This document shows positions 30,176 through 38,390 of a stretch of 64,000 nt of DNA, in pieces (within the stretch, counting starts at the first letter, position 1; every line of letters starts with the position of its first letter). Where the stretch lies: contig JAJXZL010000048.1 of NCBI GenBank assembly GCA_021780075.1, positions 62,001-126,000 on the forward strand, in the 5' to 3' direction. The notes below the pieces were generated by a model, which ran no database searches, was not told the DNA's origin, and was given only the letters and a program-made list of their open reading frames with translations. This stretch comes from Acidobacteriota bacterium. GTDB taxonomy: Bacteria; Acidobacteriota; Terriglobia; Terriglobales; Acidobacteriaceae. The position numbers and the translations under genes are program-made.

Positions 30176-31761
30176 TGGTGTCCGCCACCGCCACCGTGAC
30201 TGCCTCCACCAAATGATCCGCCGGAAGCATGCCCTGCCGGCGCCCCGCCACCATACGACCCGTGGCTCGGGGCGGATGGACGGCCAGAAGCAGACGGACG
30301 AGAGCCCGTGCCTCTATAGGGAGCCGAAGAACGGGTCCCGTTGTACACCGGCTGACGCGTCGAACCTGCAGACGACCTTTGCGTATTCCATGTGCCCGGA
30401 CGGTTGCCATAAGGCCCATAACCCGTCACCGGATTGGCCACATAGCCATACTTCGGCGCGCCACGCATTCCAGCATTCATACCCTGCTGCGGCCTGAAAC
30501 CCGTCGAATACGTGTGGTCATACACAGCCCTCGGCGCAAGCGGACGAAGCGGCTGCACCGTATTGCCCGCAATCGTCACAGGCGTATTGTTTGCCCGCAC
30601 CGGCCCTCCCCTGATGCTCTCGCGAAGGTGGTTCACTGCAACCATGGGATAGGGCTGATAATTGCCGCCGGTCCTCAGCATCCCTCCCTGCCCAGGCATC
30701 ACCGGCCCTCCTCGAGGGCGCAGCGGAGGCTGATAGCGAAGCGGCGCGCTCCCTACGTTGGCCGCCCAGCCCCCATTGCCCCAGCACATCGGCCCGCCCG
30801 GCATCCATCCCCAGCCAAAGCCGTTGTAGTAGTTCCACATGCCCATCTGATAGGGCATAAAACCCCAGGGCTCGCTTGAAACCCAACCGTAACCGAAGCC
30901 CGGCGTCCACATCCAGTCGCCGTAGGCATAGGGATCCCAGCCGGCGTTTTGCGCCTCATACGGCGACCACACATAGCCCTGCCCCGGCACGTCATACCAG
31001 TTGCCATTCGAGTCCAGATCGCTCCACGCAGGATTGCTGTTATCCGGCTGGCTGTTTGTGGCCGTAGTCCGGTTCGCCTCCTGTGCCGTCAGCGCCTGGT
31101 CGCGGTCGGAATTCCACGCATCCCAGGAGTCCGGCTCGATCGTCTCATTCAAAGTCCAGTTGTCCGCGTCCGCACTCATGGCCAGGCTCTCGCCACCGTG
31201 CATGTCGACCGCCTGCCCGTTGCCCCCGTCGAGATGGGCATTCCCTGAGAACACCGCCAGGTCTCCTGGAGGATTGTCCAGGTCCACGCGCAACACGGTG
31301 AATCCGCTCGACGTCACCACGTTGTTCCCAAAACGAACCCGGGTATGCGCTGTTGCCGTATTTCCCTGCAACTCAAAGTAACCCAGTCCACTCTGCAGGA
31401 CCACCTCTGTTTGGGTTGAGTTTCCCTGCTGGCGCAGAACGCTCAGCACCAGCGAACTGTTGGGCGGAACGCGCGCCACGCTGCCGTCTTGAAACTCAAT
31501 CTCTGCCCGGCCGTCGTCGGACGTGGAGATCTGACTGCCCTCAAACAGCGGTGCGTTCAGCGGGGCCTGTGAAGCAAGCACCTGATTCCCTTGTGTCAGT
31601 TGCACCTGCCCCTGCACATCGCTTAGCCGCGCCGCCAGCGCAGCCGGCCCGGCATCCTGGCCAAAAACCCACGGAATCAGCGTCAGAGCCCCAGCCGCAA
31701 CCATGGCCAGCCCCAACGTGCGAGAACCAAGCCTGAAACTCATCTTGCATGCGCTTTTCAT
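30172..31761 (-). CDS. Secreted FecR/DUF6600 protein
   Basis: A 529-residue exported protein. A signal peptide (MKSACKMSFRLGSRTLGLAM and on, cleaved near VFGQ) is followed by a FecR-type sandwich at about 40-160 (SDVQGQVQLTQGNQ, ISTSDDGRAEIEFQDGSVAR). Then comes an aromatic Trp/Tyr/Pro repeat region at about 245-340 (WDPYAYGDWMWTPGFGYGW), the DUF6600 signature. The C-terminal 90 residues are Ser/Gly/Arg-rich and end in GGGGGHH. The family is abundant in Acidobacteriota. FecR here is fused to an extracellular repeat rather than serving as a sigma regulator, so a surface or matrix role is only inferred. AAGGGGG precedes the ATG. The stop overlaps the convergent rsmA stop by 4 bp. Confidence 0.85.
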   Translation of the reverse strand: MKSACKMSFRLGSRTLGLAMVAAGALTLIPWVFGQDAGPAALAARLSDVQGQVQLTQGNQVLASQAPLNAPLFEGSQISTSDDGRAEIEFQDGSVARVPPNSSLVLSVLRQQGNSTQTEVVLQSGLGYFELQGNTATAHTRVRFGNNVVTSSGFTVLRVDLDNPPGDLAVFSGNAHLDGGNGQAVDMHGGESLAMSADADNWTLNETIEPDSWDAWNSDRDQALTAQEANRTTATNSQPDNSNPAWSDLDSNGNWYDVPGQGYVWSPYEAQNAGWDPYAYGDWMWTPGFGYGWVSSEPWGFMPYQMGMWNYYNGFGWGWMPGGPMCWGNGGWAANVGSAPLRYQPPLRPRGGPVMPGQGGMLRTGGNYQPYPMVAVNHLRESIRGGPVRANNTPVTIAGNTVQPLRPLAPRAVYDHTYSTGFRPQQGMNAGMRGAPKYGYVANPVTGYGPYGNRPGTWNTQRSSAGSTRQPVYNGTRSSAPYRGTGSRPSASGRPSAPSHGSYGGGAPAGHASGGSFGGGSHGGGGGHH

Positions 31762-31880
31762 GGAGCCCCCTTGCCCTTTCACCTCATTGCCCCTGGAAGC
31801 AGCCGTCACAGAGGCTGCCTTTGATTAAGACACTATGACAGGCCTGAAAGTCGCGGCAAAAACTCTGCCTCGACTAACAA

Positions 31881-32537
31881 TTACTTCTCTGACCGCGCCA
31901 GCAGAATCTGGGCCCGTTTTCTCACCCGCACCAGCACGTTGGGATCCGCCTCTACCCGCTCAAGGACGCCACGAATGGCACATATCTGCTGCAATCGCCC
32001 ATCGCCCACGGCCTCCATCAGATATTCCGTCTCCTTGTCCAGGCCGAGGGGGTCGTGTTGCAAAAGCAGCTCCAGGCGCGCACCCTCAAGGATCGTGCTG
32101 GCAACAGCCACCAGGGTATCTCCCAGATGCTGTATCTCTTTATTACCGGAGTAGTTGAACTCGCAGCCGCTCTCACCATCCGGCCCGCTGTAGGAGATCT
32201 TCTTCCACCCCTGAAAGGCCACCTTCATGTGGCTCTCGCACTTGTCGTCTGAAAGCCGCCTCTCGCGAACCACATTGAAGAGCCTTTGCGTAAACTGTTC
32301 ATTCAGCTGTACGTCCCGGACCACCTTCACCGGCTCCATCGCATCGGGCCGGGTAACCGGAGCATTGCCGCGCTCAGCTTCAAAGTGCCCGCTCCCATCC
32401 GGGTGAATCACCAGCGTCCACTGCGACGGAGTAAGGCTGGGATTCGAGAAGTCCACCCGAAGCACAGGACCGCCCGCCTCTCCACGCGCCGGAAATACCT
32501 GCAGAACCGCAAAAAGCACCAGCGCGAGAGCCCTCAC
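31881..32537 (-). CDS. Secreted protein of unknown function, coupled to ruvC
   Basis: I do not recognise this 218-residue protein. It has a short signal peptide (MRALALVLFAVLQVFPARGEA) and a soluble mature part with two cysteines (DKCESH and SGCEFNY). The beta-rich first half includes WTLVIHPDGSGHFEAERG and the second half is helical (LEGARLELLLQHDPLG, VRKRAQILLARSEK). The start is GTG, overlapping the ruvC stop as GTGA, so translation is coupled to ruvC. Nothing suggests a shared function with Holliday-junction resolution; the link is likely one of genome arrangement. Confidence 0.75.
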   Translation of the reverse strand: MRALALVLFAVLQVFPARGEAGGPVLRVDFSNPSLTPSQWTLVIHPDGSGHFEAERGNAPVTRPDAMEPVKVVRDVQLNEQFTQRLFNVVRERRLSDDKCESHMKVAFQGWKKISYSGPDGESGCEFNYSGNKEIQHLGDTLVAVASTILEGARLELLLQHDPLGLDKETEYLMEAVGDGRLQQICAIRGVLERVEADPNVLVRVRKRAQILLARSEK

Positions 32538-33043
32538 CTTACCACCCCCTGCTGAGCCACGGTTTGCGCCGTATGAATATGGCAGATCGCCGCCGCTAGT
32601 GCGTCCGCTGCATCAGGCGGCTCCGGCACCTCGGCCAGTTCCAGAAGCCGCGCCACCATAAACTGCACCTGCTCTTTTTTCGCCAGCCCGTAGCCCACCA
32701 CGCTGGACTTGATCTGCAGAGGCGCGTACTCCGCCACCGGAACCCCGAACGTCGCGGCCGCCAGCAGCGCCACTCCGCGCACCTGGCCCAGCTTCAGAGC
32801 AGACTTTGCATTCACTGAGTAGAAGACTTCCTCAATCGCAACCACTTCCGGCTGCCAGAGTTCCATCTGGACCGTCAGTTCGCGAAAAACCTGCGCAAGC
32901 CGCTCGGGTAGCGGCTTCGCTTTAGGCAGATGGATGGCTCCCAGCGCATTGCAGACCAGCCGCGGCTGCCGCCCGCTGTCGCAGGTCTCCACAACGCCGA
33001 AACCCGTCACCTCAGTCCCGCAATCGATGCCGAAAACCCGCAT
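32534..33043 (-). CDS. ruvC: Holliday junction resolvase RuvC
   Basis: RuvC cuts four-way junctions during recombination repair, together with RuvAB. The 169 residues match E. coli RuvC in length. Catalytic acids are Asp7 in FGIDCGTEVTGFG, Glu71 in AIEEVFYS, and Asp144 and Asp147 in PPDAADALAAAI. The DNA-contacting helix LKLGQVRGVALLAAAT and the loop IKSSVVGYGLAKKEQV are conserved. Neither ruvA nor ruvB adjoins it. The start ATG lies just downstream of a small transcription unit whose terminator could act as an attenuator. Its stop overlaps the next gene by 4 bp. Confidence 0.95.
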   Translation of the reverse strand: MRVFGIDCGTEVTGFGVVETCDSGRQPRLVCNALGAIHLPKAKPLPERLAQVFRELTVQMELWQPEVVAIEEVFYSVNAKSALKLGQVRGVALLAAATFGVPVAEYAPLQIKSSVVGYGLAKKEQVQFMVARLLELAEVPEPPDAADALAAAICHIHTAQTVAQQGVVR

Positions 33044-33103
33044 TGGCTGTCAGTTTACCGCAGCCAGCGCCACTCTGCCCGTGACCTGCCCCCAGGGCGA
33101 AAC

Positions 33104-33151
33104 CCACAAAACAACAGCGGCCTGAAAACCCTGGGGGTTCGCAGGCCGCTG
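33104..33151 (-). terminator. Intrinsic terminator (possible attenuator) before ruvC
   Basis: On the minus strand CAGCGGCCTG (33151-33142) pairs with CAGGCCGCTG (33124-33115). An inner AACCC/GGGTT stem caps it, and TTGTTTTGTGG follows at once. It ends the small upstream unit about 60 bp before the ruvC start. Bases CCCCCAGGG in its loop can instead pair with CCCTGGGGG nearer ruvC. Confidence 0.75.
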
Positions 33152-33262
33152 CCGGTGATCTGTTGGGATTGGACTAAGGCCATCGCGCTTCCGCGAGAGC
33201 CCGTGACCCGACCGGTAGTTTCTCCTCCGCCGGGGCAAAGCTGGGGTCTTGGGCGCGATGCC

Positions 33263-33313
33263 CTAGGCCTCAGTCACCTCACGTTGCGTACAACTGGGTA
33301 AATCAAATTTCAT
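33263..33313 (-). CDS. Candidate 16-codon leader ORF upstream of ruvC
   Basis: The ORF encodes MKFDLPSCTQREVTEA and ends in TAG. It has an unusually strong ribosome-binding site, AAAGGAGG (33333-33326), 12 bases before the ATG, and a promoter just upstream. It is therefore positioned to be translated, yet it is far below the usual gene size and I know no homologous peptide family. The frame continues past the TAG for about 70 codons to near ruvC, which is probably chance, since that stretch forms the terminator. It could be a leader peptide, a translated small RNA, or a trap for ribosomes. No function is assigned. Confidence 0.5.
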   Translation of the reverse strand: MKFDLPSCTQREVTEA

Positions 33314-33325
33314 AGGCTGGATCAA

Positions 33326-33333
33326 CCTCCTTT
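33326..33333 (-). promoter_or_regulatory. Very strong Shine-Dalgarno region extending into 16S-complementary sequence
   Basis: Read on the minus strand, AAGGAGGTTGATCCAGCC (33332-33315) is the complement of the universal 16S rRNA 3' end (GGCUGGAUCACCUCCUU) with one extra T. An ordinary site needs only 5-7 of these bases. The pairing could make initiation exceptional, or the site could be a trace of a 16S fragment. Confidence 0.6.
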
Positions 33334-33346
33334 CCCGTGTACCGCT

Positions 33347-33375
33347 AACCTAAACCCGCCGAAGCCCGCCGTCAA
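33347..33375 (-). promoter_or_regulatory. Sigma70-type promoter of the small unit upstream of ruvC
   Basis: On the minus strand TTGACG (33375-33370) and TAGGTT (33352-33347) are separated by exactly 17 bp, with transcription expected to start near 33340. The leader before the strong ribosome-binding site would be under 10 bases long. Confidence 0.6.
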
Positions 33376-33599
33376 GAGAGGCCGCTCCACCCGCATGCGC
33401 CGATGCCGCTCCGTTGAAAATGAATCTCGATCCTCAACCCATGGACATTGCTTGGCACCGGATCGGCTTTCAAATGTCTGTCCGTCGCGATTCAAGTCTC
33501 TGCCGTACATTTCCCCCTGAGCCCCTCAGACCAATCCGATTCATCACGCGAACAATCTTTGGTTGACTCAACTGCGTGCGGTAGACTGCTCGCACAACT

Positions 33600-36188
33600 A
33601 TGACGCCCCTCCACCAAGCTGTATCTTTGCAGCGGCGAATCGTCAGGCGAGATCGAGCAAGTCTGCTCATCATGCTCATTTTCACTGCGCTGCCTCTCTT
33701 CGCGCAGCGAGACCCCGTCCTCAAGCAGATCGATCTGCCGCATCGTTACTACTATCGCGAAATGTATTTGCCGCAGTTGACCACGGGACCGAATGCAGTT
33801 GCCTGGTCTCCCGATTCGCGCTCGCTGGTGTATTCGATGGCTGGGACGCTGTGGCGCCAGCCCGTAGATTCAGAGAAGGCGGAACAGCTTACTGCGGGCC
33901 CAGGCTACGACTACCAACCCGACTGCTCCCTCGACGGTCGCTGGATCGCCTATGTGAAGTATCAGAAGGATGCCCTTGAACTCTGGGTCTACGATGTTCA
34001 GAGCAGGCAGTCTCATCAGCTCACCTCCGGCGGTGCCGTGAACATCGAGCCGCGCTTTTCGCCGGACGGCAAACGCCTCGCCTTCGTCTCCACTTCGTAT
34101 CACGGGCGCTTCCACATTTTTGTTGGCGACTTCAGCGAAGGAAAGTTGACCGGCGTACAGCGACTCACCGGCGAGACCCGCAGCAATCTGCCTCGCTTTT
34201 ACTACAGCGAATTCGACCACGAAATCAGCCCATCCTGGTCGCCGGACGGACAAGACCTCATCTTCGTGTCAAACCGCGGACACATGTACGGAACCGGCGG
34301 ATTCTGGCGGATGAAGGCTCAGCCCGGCTCGGAAATGCGCGAGATTCATTATGAAGAAACCGCGTGGAAGGCACGGCCGGATTTCTCGCCCGACGGAAAA
34401 CGCATCGTATACGCTTCATATCTCGGCGGCCAGTGGCATCAGCTCTGGATCATGCCATCGGAGGGTGGCGATCCCTTCCCCATTTCGTATGGAGACTTCG
34501 ACAATACCAACCCTCGCTGGTCGCCCGATGGCACACGCATCGCCTTCATCTCCAATCGGGATGGCAACACTTCGCTCTGGATCCAGCAGGCGCTCGGCGG
34601 AGCGCAGCGCCAGGTGATCGCCAAAGAGAAGCAGTACCTCAACACGATGGGGCATTTGAGCATCACCATCCTCGATCCTTCAGGAAAACCAACTCCGGCC
34701 CGTGTCTCCGTCACCGGCGATGACGGCAGGGCGTATGCACCAGACGATGCGTGGATGCGCGCCGAAGACAACTTCGTCCGTTCAGATAGCGAATTTGAAG
34801 CGCACTACTTCCACAGTCAGGGGAAGGCGGAGTTGACCATTCCCCAGGGCCACATCCAGATCGAAGTCAACAAGGGCTTCGAGTATCAGGTGGAAAGAGA
34901 AACTATAATCAGCGGCCCGCACGGGCAATTGGTCATCCATCTCAAGCCCCTGCAGATTCCCATTGAAGCGCATGCGCAGTGGGCCAGTGCCGACCTGCAC
35001 GTGCACATGAATTATGGAGGCGCATACCGCAACACGCCGGCAGATCTTGTGGCACAGGAAGCTGCGGAAGATCTCTTCATGGTCGAAAATCTGGTGGTCA
35101 ACAAGGAGCAGCGGATTCCTGATATTGACTACTTCCAGACCACACCGGATCCAGCTTCAAGCCCAAAACACTGGCTCCTCTATGGACAGGAATTTCACAC
35201 CAGTTACTGGGGGCATCTGGGATTGCTCAGTCCCACTCAGAACTTGCTCTTGCCGGGCTACGCTGCCTACGGCAACACCGCAGCCGCAAGCCTCTTCCCC
35301 ACCAATGCTGTTGTGGCCGATCTGGCGCACAGTCAAAAGGCCCTCGTGGGCTATGCGCATCCCTTTGACGTCGTAATCGACCCGGTAACCGACCCCACGC
35401 TTACGCTCGGACAACCACTCGATGAGGCGCTCGAACTGCCCGTCGACGTCGCATTGGGCAAAGTGGATTACATTGAGGTGCTCGGCTTCAGCGATCACCG
35501 CATGACCGCGTCTGTTTGGTACCGCCTGCTCAATTGCGGATTTCGCCTGCCGGCCGGCGCTGGTTCTGACACCATGGATAACTATGCTTCTCTCCGTGGG
35601 CCAATCGGCCTCACGCGCGTCTACGCCAGCATCCCAAAAGATGCAACTGGCCCGGCACCCTTGATCGACGCGCTCAAGAAGGGACGCACATTCGCAACCA
35701 ATGGTCCGCTGCTCGGGCTCACTCTCGGCGGCAAGGCCGTCGGAGACGAACTGAAACTCCCGGCGGGTGAAAACAAAGTCATGTTCACTTCATGGCTTCG
35801 CTCGTTCGTTCCTGTCGATCACCTCGAATTGGTTTGCAACGGGAACGTGGTGCGCGACCTGAAACTGACCGGGGACCGGCAATCAATGGACGTGAACGGC
35901 ACAATTTCGATTTCGCAGACCGGCTGGTGCGTTCTTCGCGCGTCCAGTGACAAACCGGAGCATCCGGTGCTGGACGATTACATCTACGCCACCACCAGCC
36001 CAATTTATGTCACTGTGGAGGGGTCTGCTCCCAAGCCGGCACAGGACGCTGCATTTTTCGTTGCCTGGATCGACCGCCTGCTTCAAGCAACAAATGCCAA
36101 TACCAACTGGAATACCGCTGCGGAAAAGACCAGCACCTTGCAGACGCTGAGTCAGGCGCGGCAAATCTATCTCAAGCTGCAGCAGTAG
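33600..36188 (+). CDS. TolB-like propeller fused to a CehA/McbA-type PHP metallohydrolase, secreted
   Basis: An 862-residue exported fusion. After a signal segment (about 18-37, SLLIMLIFTALPLFAQ) come six PD40/TolB propeller blades to about 345. Each carries the SPDGK/SPDGT core, as in AVAWSPDSRSLVYS, PRFSPDGKRLAFVS and PRWSPDGTRIAFIS. Then a carboxypeptidase-regulatory-like beta domain (about 360-455, LSITILDPSGKPTPARVSVT) leads into a PHP domain opening SADLHVHMNYGG, with VGYAHPFDV and GAGSDTMDN as further metal-ligand regions. CehA-like enzymes hydrolyse carbamates and other esters or amides. The propeller may bind substrate or peptidoglycan. The order matches proteins annotated CehA/McbA family metallohydrolase in Acidobacteriota. 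The substrate is unknown. Confidence 0.85.
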   Translation: MTPLHQAVSLQRRIVRRDRASLLIMLIFTALPLFAQRDPVLKQIDLPHRYYYREMYLPQLTTGPNAVAWSPDSRSLVYSMAGTLWRQPVDSEKAEQLTAGPGYDYQPDCSLDGRWIAYVKYQKDALELWVYDVQSRQSHQLTSGGAVNIEPRFSPDGKRLAFVSTSYHGRFHIFVGDFSEGKLTGVQRLTGETRSNLPRFYYSEFDHEISPSWSPDGQDLIFVSNRGHMYGTGGFWRMKAQPGSEMREIHYEETAWKARPDFSPDGKRIVYASYLGGQWHQLWIMPSEGGDPFPISYGDFDNTNPRWSPDGTRIAFISNRDGNTSLWIQQALGGAQRQVIAKEKQYLNTMGHLSITILDPSGKPTPARVSVTGDDGRAYAPDDAWMRAEDNFVRSDSEFEAHYFHSQGKAELTIPQGHIQIEVNKGFEYQVERETIISGPHGQLVIHLKPLQIPIEAHAQWASADLHVHMNYGGAYRNTPADLVAQEAAEDLFMVENLVVNKEQRIPDIDYFQTTPDPASSPKHWLLYGQEFHTSYWGHLGLLSPTQNLLLPGYAAYGNTAAASLFPTNAVVADLAHSQKALVGYAHPFDVVIDPVTDPTLTLGQPLDEALELPVDVALGKVDYIEVLGFSDHRMTASVWYRLLNCGFRLPAGAGSDTMDNYASLRGPIGLTRVYASIPKDATGPAPLIDALKKGRTFATNGPLLGLTLGGKAVGDELKLPAGENKVMFTSWLRSFVPVDHLELVCNGNVVRDLKLTGDRQSMDVNGTISISQTGWCVLRASSDKPEHPVLDDYIYATTSPIYVTVEGSAPKPAQDAAFFVAWIDRLLQATNANTNWNTAAEKTSTLQTLSQARQIYLKLQQ

Positions 36189-36488
36189 CGTAGGTGGCCG
36201 CGTGCCCACGGTCCGGATTTGCGGACTTGCAATGTAGAGTGCGTACCCAACGGGCGCTCGCGTCGCCCCAGCTTTTCCGTCCCCTTCGCGGAAAGAATGG
36301 CACCAACCCCGTCCCTGTCGAACCACAGCATAAGCGGTTCAGCCAGAGCCAAACAGGGGCTGCGTCACCCATCGAGCCATGACCTTTTGGCGATCGAGCA
36401 TCTCCATCTTTTCCAATTGACGTACATGCGCCCGAAGGTTAGCATGAGTGCTCCCCGGGGGTGAATCGCCGCGCCCCAATAACACCCG
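36189..36488 (+). other. Gap of 300 bp between the CehA fusion and the APC permease genes
   Basis: No gene is recognised. A GTCCG-GATTTG-CGGAC hairpin at 36211-36226, after the CehA stop, may be a weak terminator. It contains a 13-bp sequence, GGTCCGGATTTGC, found again at 38016-38028 beyond the permease gene. The rest shows nothing notable. Confidence 0.4.
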
Positions 36489-37901
36489 ATGCCCTTGACC
36501 ACATCTGAAGCCGCAGGTTCCGAGGCCCGTTCGAAGGGAAACCTTCTGCGGATTCTTGGCATGAGCTTTGGAGTCGCAGTGATCGTCGGCAATACGATCG
36601 GCTCGGGCATCCTGCTCACGCCCGGCGAAATTGCTGCCCGCGTAAGAAATCCATGGCTTGTTTTCGCTGTCTGGAGCATGGGTGGCATCTTCGCTTTTCT
36701 ATGCACACAGTCCGTGTCAGAACTGGGAACCATGCTTCCACAAGCGGGCGGCTGGTTTGTCTATTCGCGGAAGGCGTTTGGGGAGTACGGAGGATTCCTC
36801 GTTGGGTGCTGCGACTGTATGGTGCAATCGTCGGCAACCGCGTACCTGGCAGTTGCCTTTGGCGAGTTCGCCGCAGACTTTCAACCGGTCTTGCGGGGGC
36901 ACGTAAAACTGGTAGCCGTCGGGTGCCTCATCCTGTTGATGCTGCTGAATGGGTTGGGGCTGCGAGCCGGCAGTCGGGCGCAGGAGTTGACCAGCCTGAC
37001 AAAAGCTGTGGCGTTGATTGCCTTTGTTGTGGCCTGTTTCGCAGTCTCCCCAAGCGCGGCTCCGGGTAGCGCTGTTGCGTTACCGAGCTTCTCCAAAATG
37101 CCGGCATGGGGCCTGCTGATCATGATCATGATCGCCCTGCAACCGATTGTCGTCAGCTACGACGGTTGGTATGGCGCAATCTATTTCACTGAGGAGGATG
37201 AGAACCCGGCCAAAAACCTGCCTCGTTCCTCCATTGCGGGTGTGCTGGCATGTGCCGCCATCTTTCTGCTGGTGAACGCCGCACTCCTCCACGTGCTGTC
37301 TTTCGGCAGGCTGGCTGCTTCGCACATGCCGGCCGCGGATGCGGCGGAGTTGATCTTTGGCGGCCAAGGCCGCAGCATGATTCTCCTTGTTTCGCTGGTC
37401 ACAGCGATCAGCACAATCAATGCGTCGCTCTTGATTTTGCCGCGGATTCTCTTCGCAATGGCGCGCGATGGACTGATGCCAAGTTGGGTCACATGGGTCA
37501 ATTCCGGCGGAACTCCCGCTGGCGCGTTGCTCCTTTGCACTGCGTCGTCCATCGCCCTGGTTCTCAGCGGCAGTTTTGAGACCCTCATCGCCATGGCCTC
37601 GATTCTGTTCGTGGCCGTTTATTTGTCCGGATTCCTTTCCCTTTTCGTCTTGAGAGCCCGTCACCCCAATCTTCCAAGACCCTTCAGAATGTGGGGATAC
37701 CCTTGGACCAACCTCGGGATTTGTCTTGGCGCCGGTGCTTTCCTCATCGCCTCCATAATCGCCGACCTCAAGCACGCCCTTTTCGCCGTCGGGGTGGTCG
37801 CATTGACCGGCCCACTCTACCTCTTGATGAAAAAAATAAGGCGCTCGCACGAGGCAAGGCGCCAGAACATGCAGTCGGCTCTGGATGCCGATGCGGAATA
37901 G
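36489..37901 (+). CDS. APC-superfamily amino-acid permease (second copy)
   Basis: A 470-residue inner-membrane transporter with about 12 helices. The opening helix carries GVAVIVGNTIGSGILLTPGE, the APC substrate loop, then PQAGGWFVYSRKAFGEYGGF between helices 2 and 3. Helix 6 shows VVSYDGWYGAIYFTEEDENP, close to the LAT/SteT group of amino-acid exchangers. It is only distantly like the permease at 26699-28108 (shared motifs, different flanks). The codon pattern looks less GC-biased than neighbouring genes by eye, and a 13-bp direct repeat flanks it, so acquisition by transfer is possible but unproven. Confidence 0.88.
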   Translation: MPLTTSEAAGSEARSKGNLLRILGMSFGVAVIVGNTIGSGILLTPGEIAARVRNPWLVFAVWSMGGIFAFLCTQSVSELGTMLPQAGGWFVYSRKAFGEYGGFLVGCCDCMVQSSATAYLAVAFGEFAADFQPVLRGHVKLVAVGCLILLMLLNGLGLRAGSRAQELTSLTKAVALIAFVVACFAVSPSAAPGSAVALPSFSKMPAWGLLIMIMIALQPIVVSYDGWYGAIYFTEEDENPAKNLPRSSIAGVLACAAIFLLVNAALLHVLSFGRLAASHMPAADAAELIFGGQGRSMILLVSLVTAISTINASLLILPRILFAMARDGLMPSWVTWVNSGGTPAGALLLCTASSIALVLSGSFETLIAMASILFVAVYLSGFLSLFVLRARHPNLPRPFRMWGYPWTNLGICLGAGAFLIASIIADLKHALFAVGVVALTGPLYLLMKKIRRSHEARRQNMQSALDADAE

Positions 37902-38390
37902 CTTCCTCGCGATAGCCGTCAAAGAGATGGGGATTGAATCGATAGGAAAAGTGCGGCAAGCAAAGAGGCACAGGGCGAGTAACTCATGTCCCCACGCGAA
38001 ACTCCAGATGCTCAAGGTCCGGATTTGCTTACCGGAAAGCCATCGCGTCGCGCCTGACGAGGCAACAGCGCCAATCATTCCGCACTACGCCATCACTGCA
38101 TCAATCTACGGCGTGTACACCCATGCGGCGATCACCCCGACCACCAAAAATTTATCCCCGGGGCTTTTGCAGAGAATTAACCCGAAACATGCCACCATGG
38201 AAGAGTTGACCTATGCAAAGAAGCGCGATGCCCCCAAAACACACACATCCTCCGCGTCAGGACTCCGCACTGTCCGTACACTGGAAGGGTACCCCTACCC
38301 CCCCCTTTTTTCATGTGCATGTTTCCGCAGGGATCCCGCAGATCATTGCGCCGCGTCGTGAAGCGCACGCCGCGCCCGGCAAGCGAGCCT
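37902..38390. other. Non-coding gap of about 490 bp with a C/G-tract element
   Basis: Nothing gene-like is seen on either strand. The gap holds the second copy of GGTCCGGATTTGC (38016), a CCCCGGGG palindrome near 38156, and the C-tract element at 38289-38311 described separately. Confidence 0.5.
38289..38311 (-). repeat. G-tract element, short form
   Basis: On the minus strand the order is six A, eight G, TA, four G, then TAC. The same order (A-run, G7, TA, G7, T, G8, TAC) occurs on the plus strand at 50471-50499. It may be a dispersed G-rich repeat of this genome and could form G-quadruplexes. It is intergenic in both places. Confidence 0.55.

Noticed and set aside
33050-33238. Minus-strand reading frame continuing from the 16-codon ORF past its TAG
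   Set aside because: It runs through the terminator hairpin, has an arginine-rich composition typical of GC-rich noise, and would need stop-codon readthrough. Kept only as a remark.
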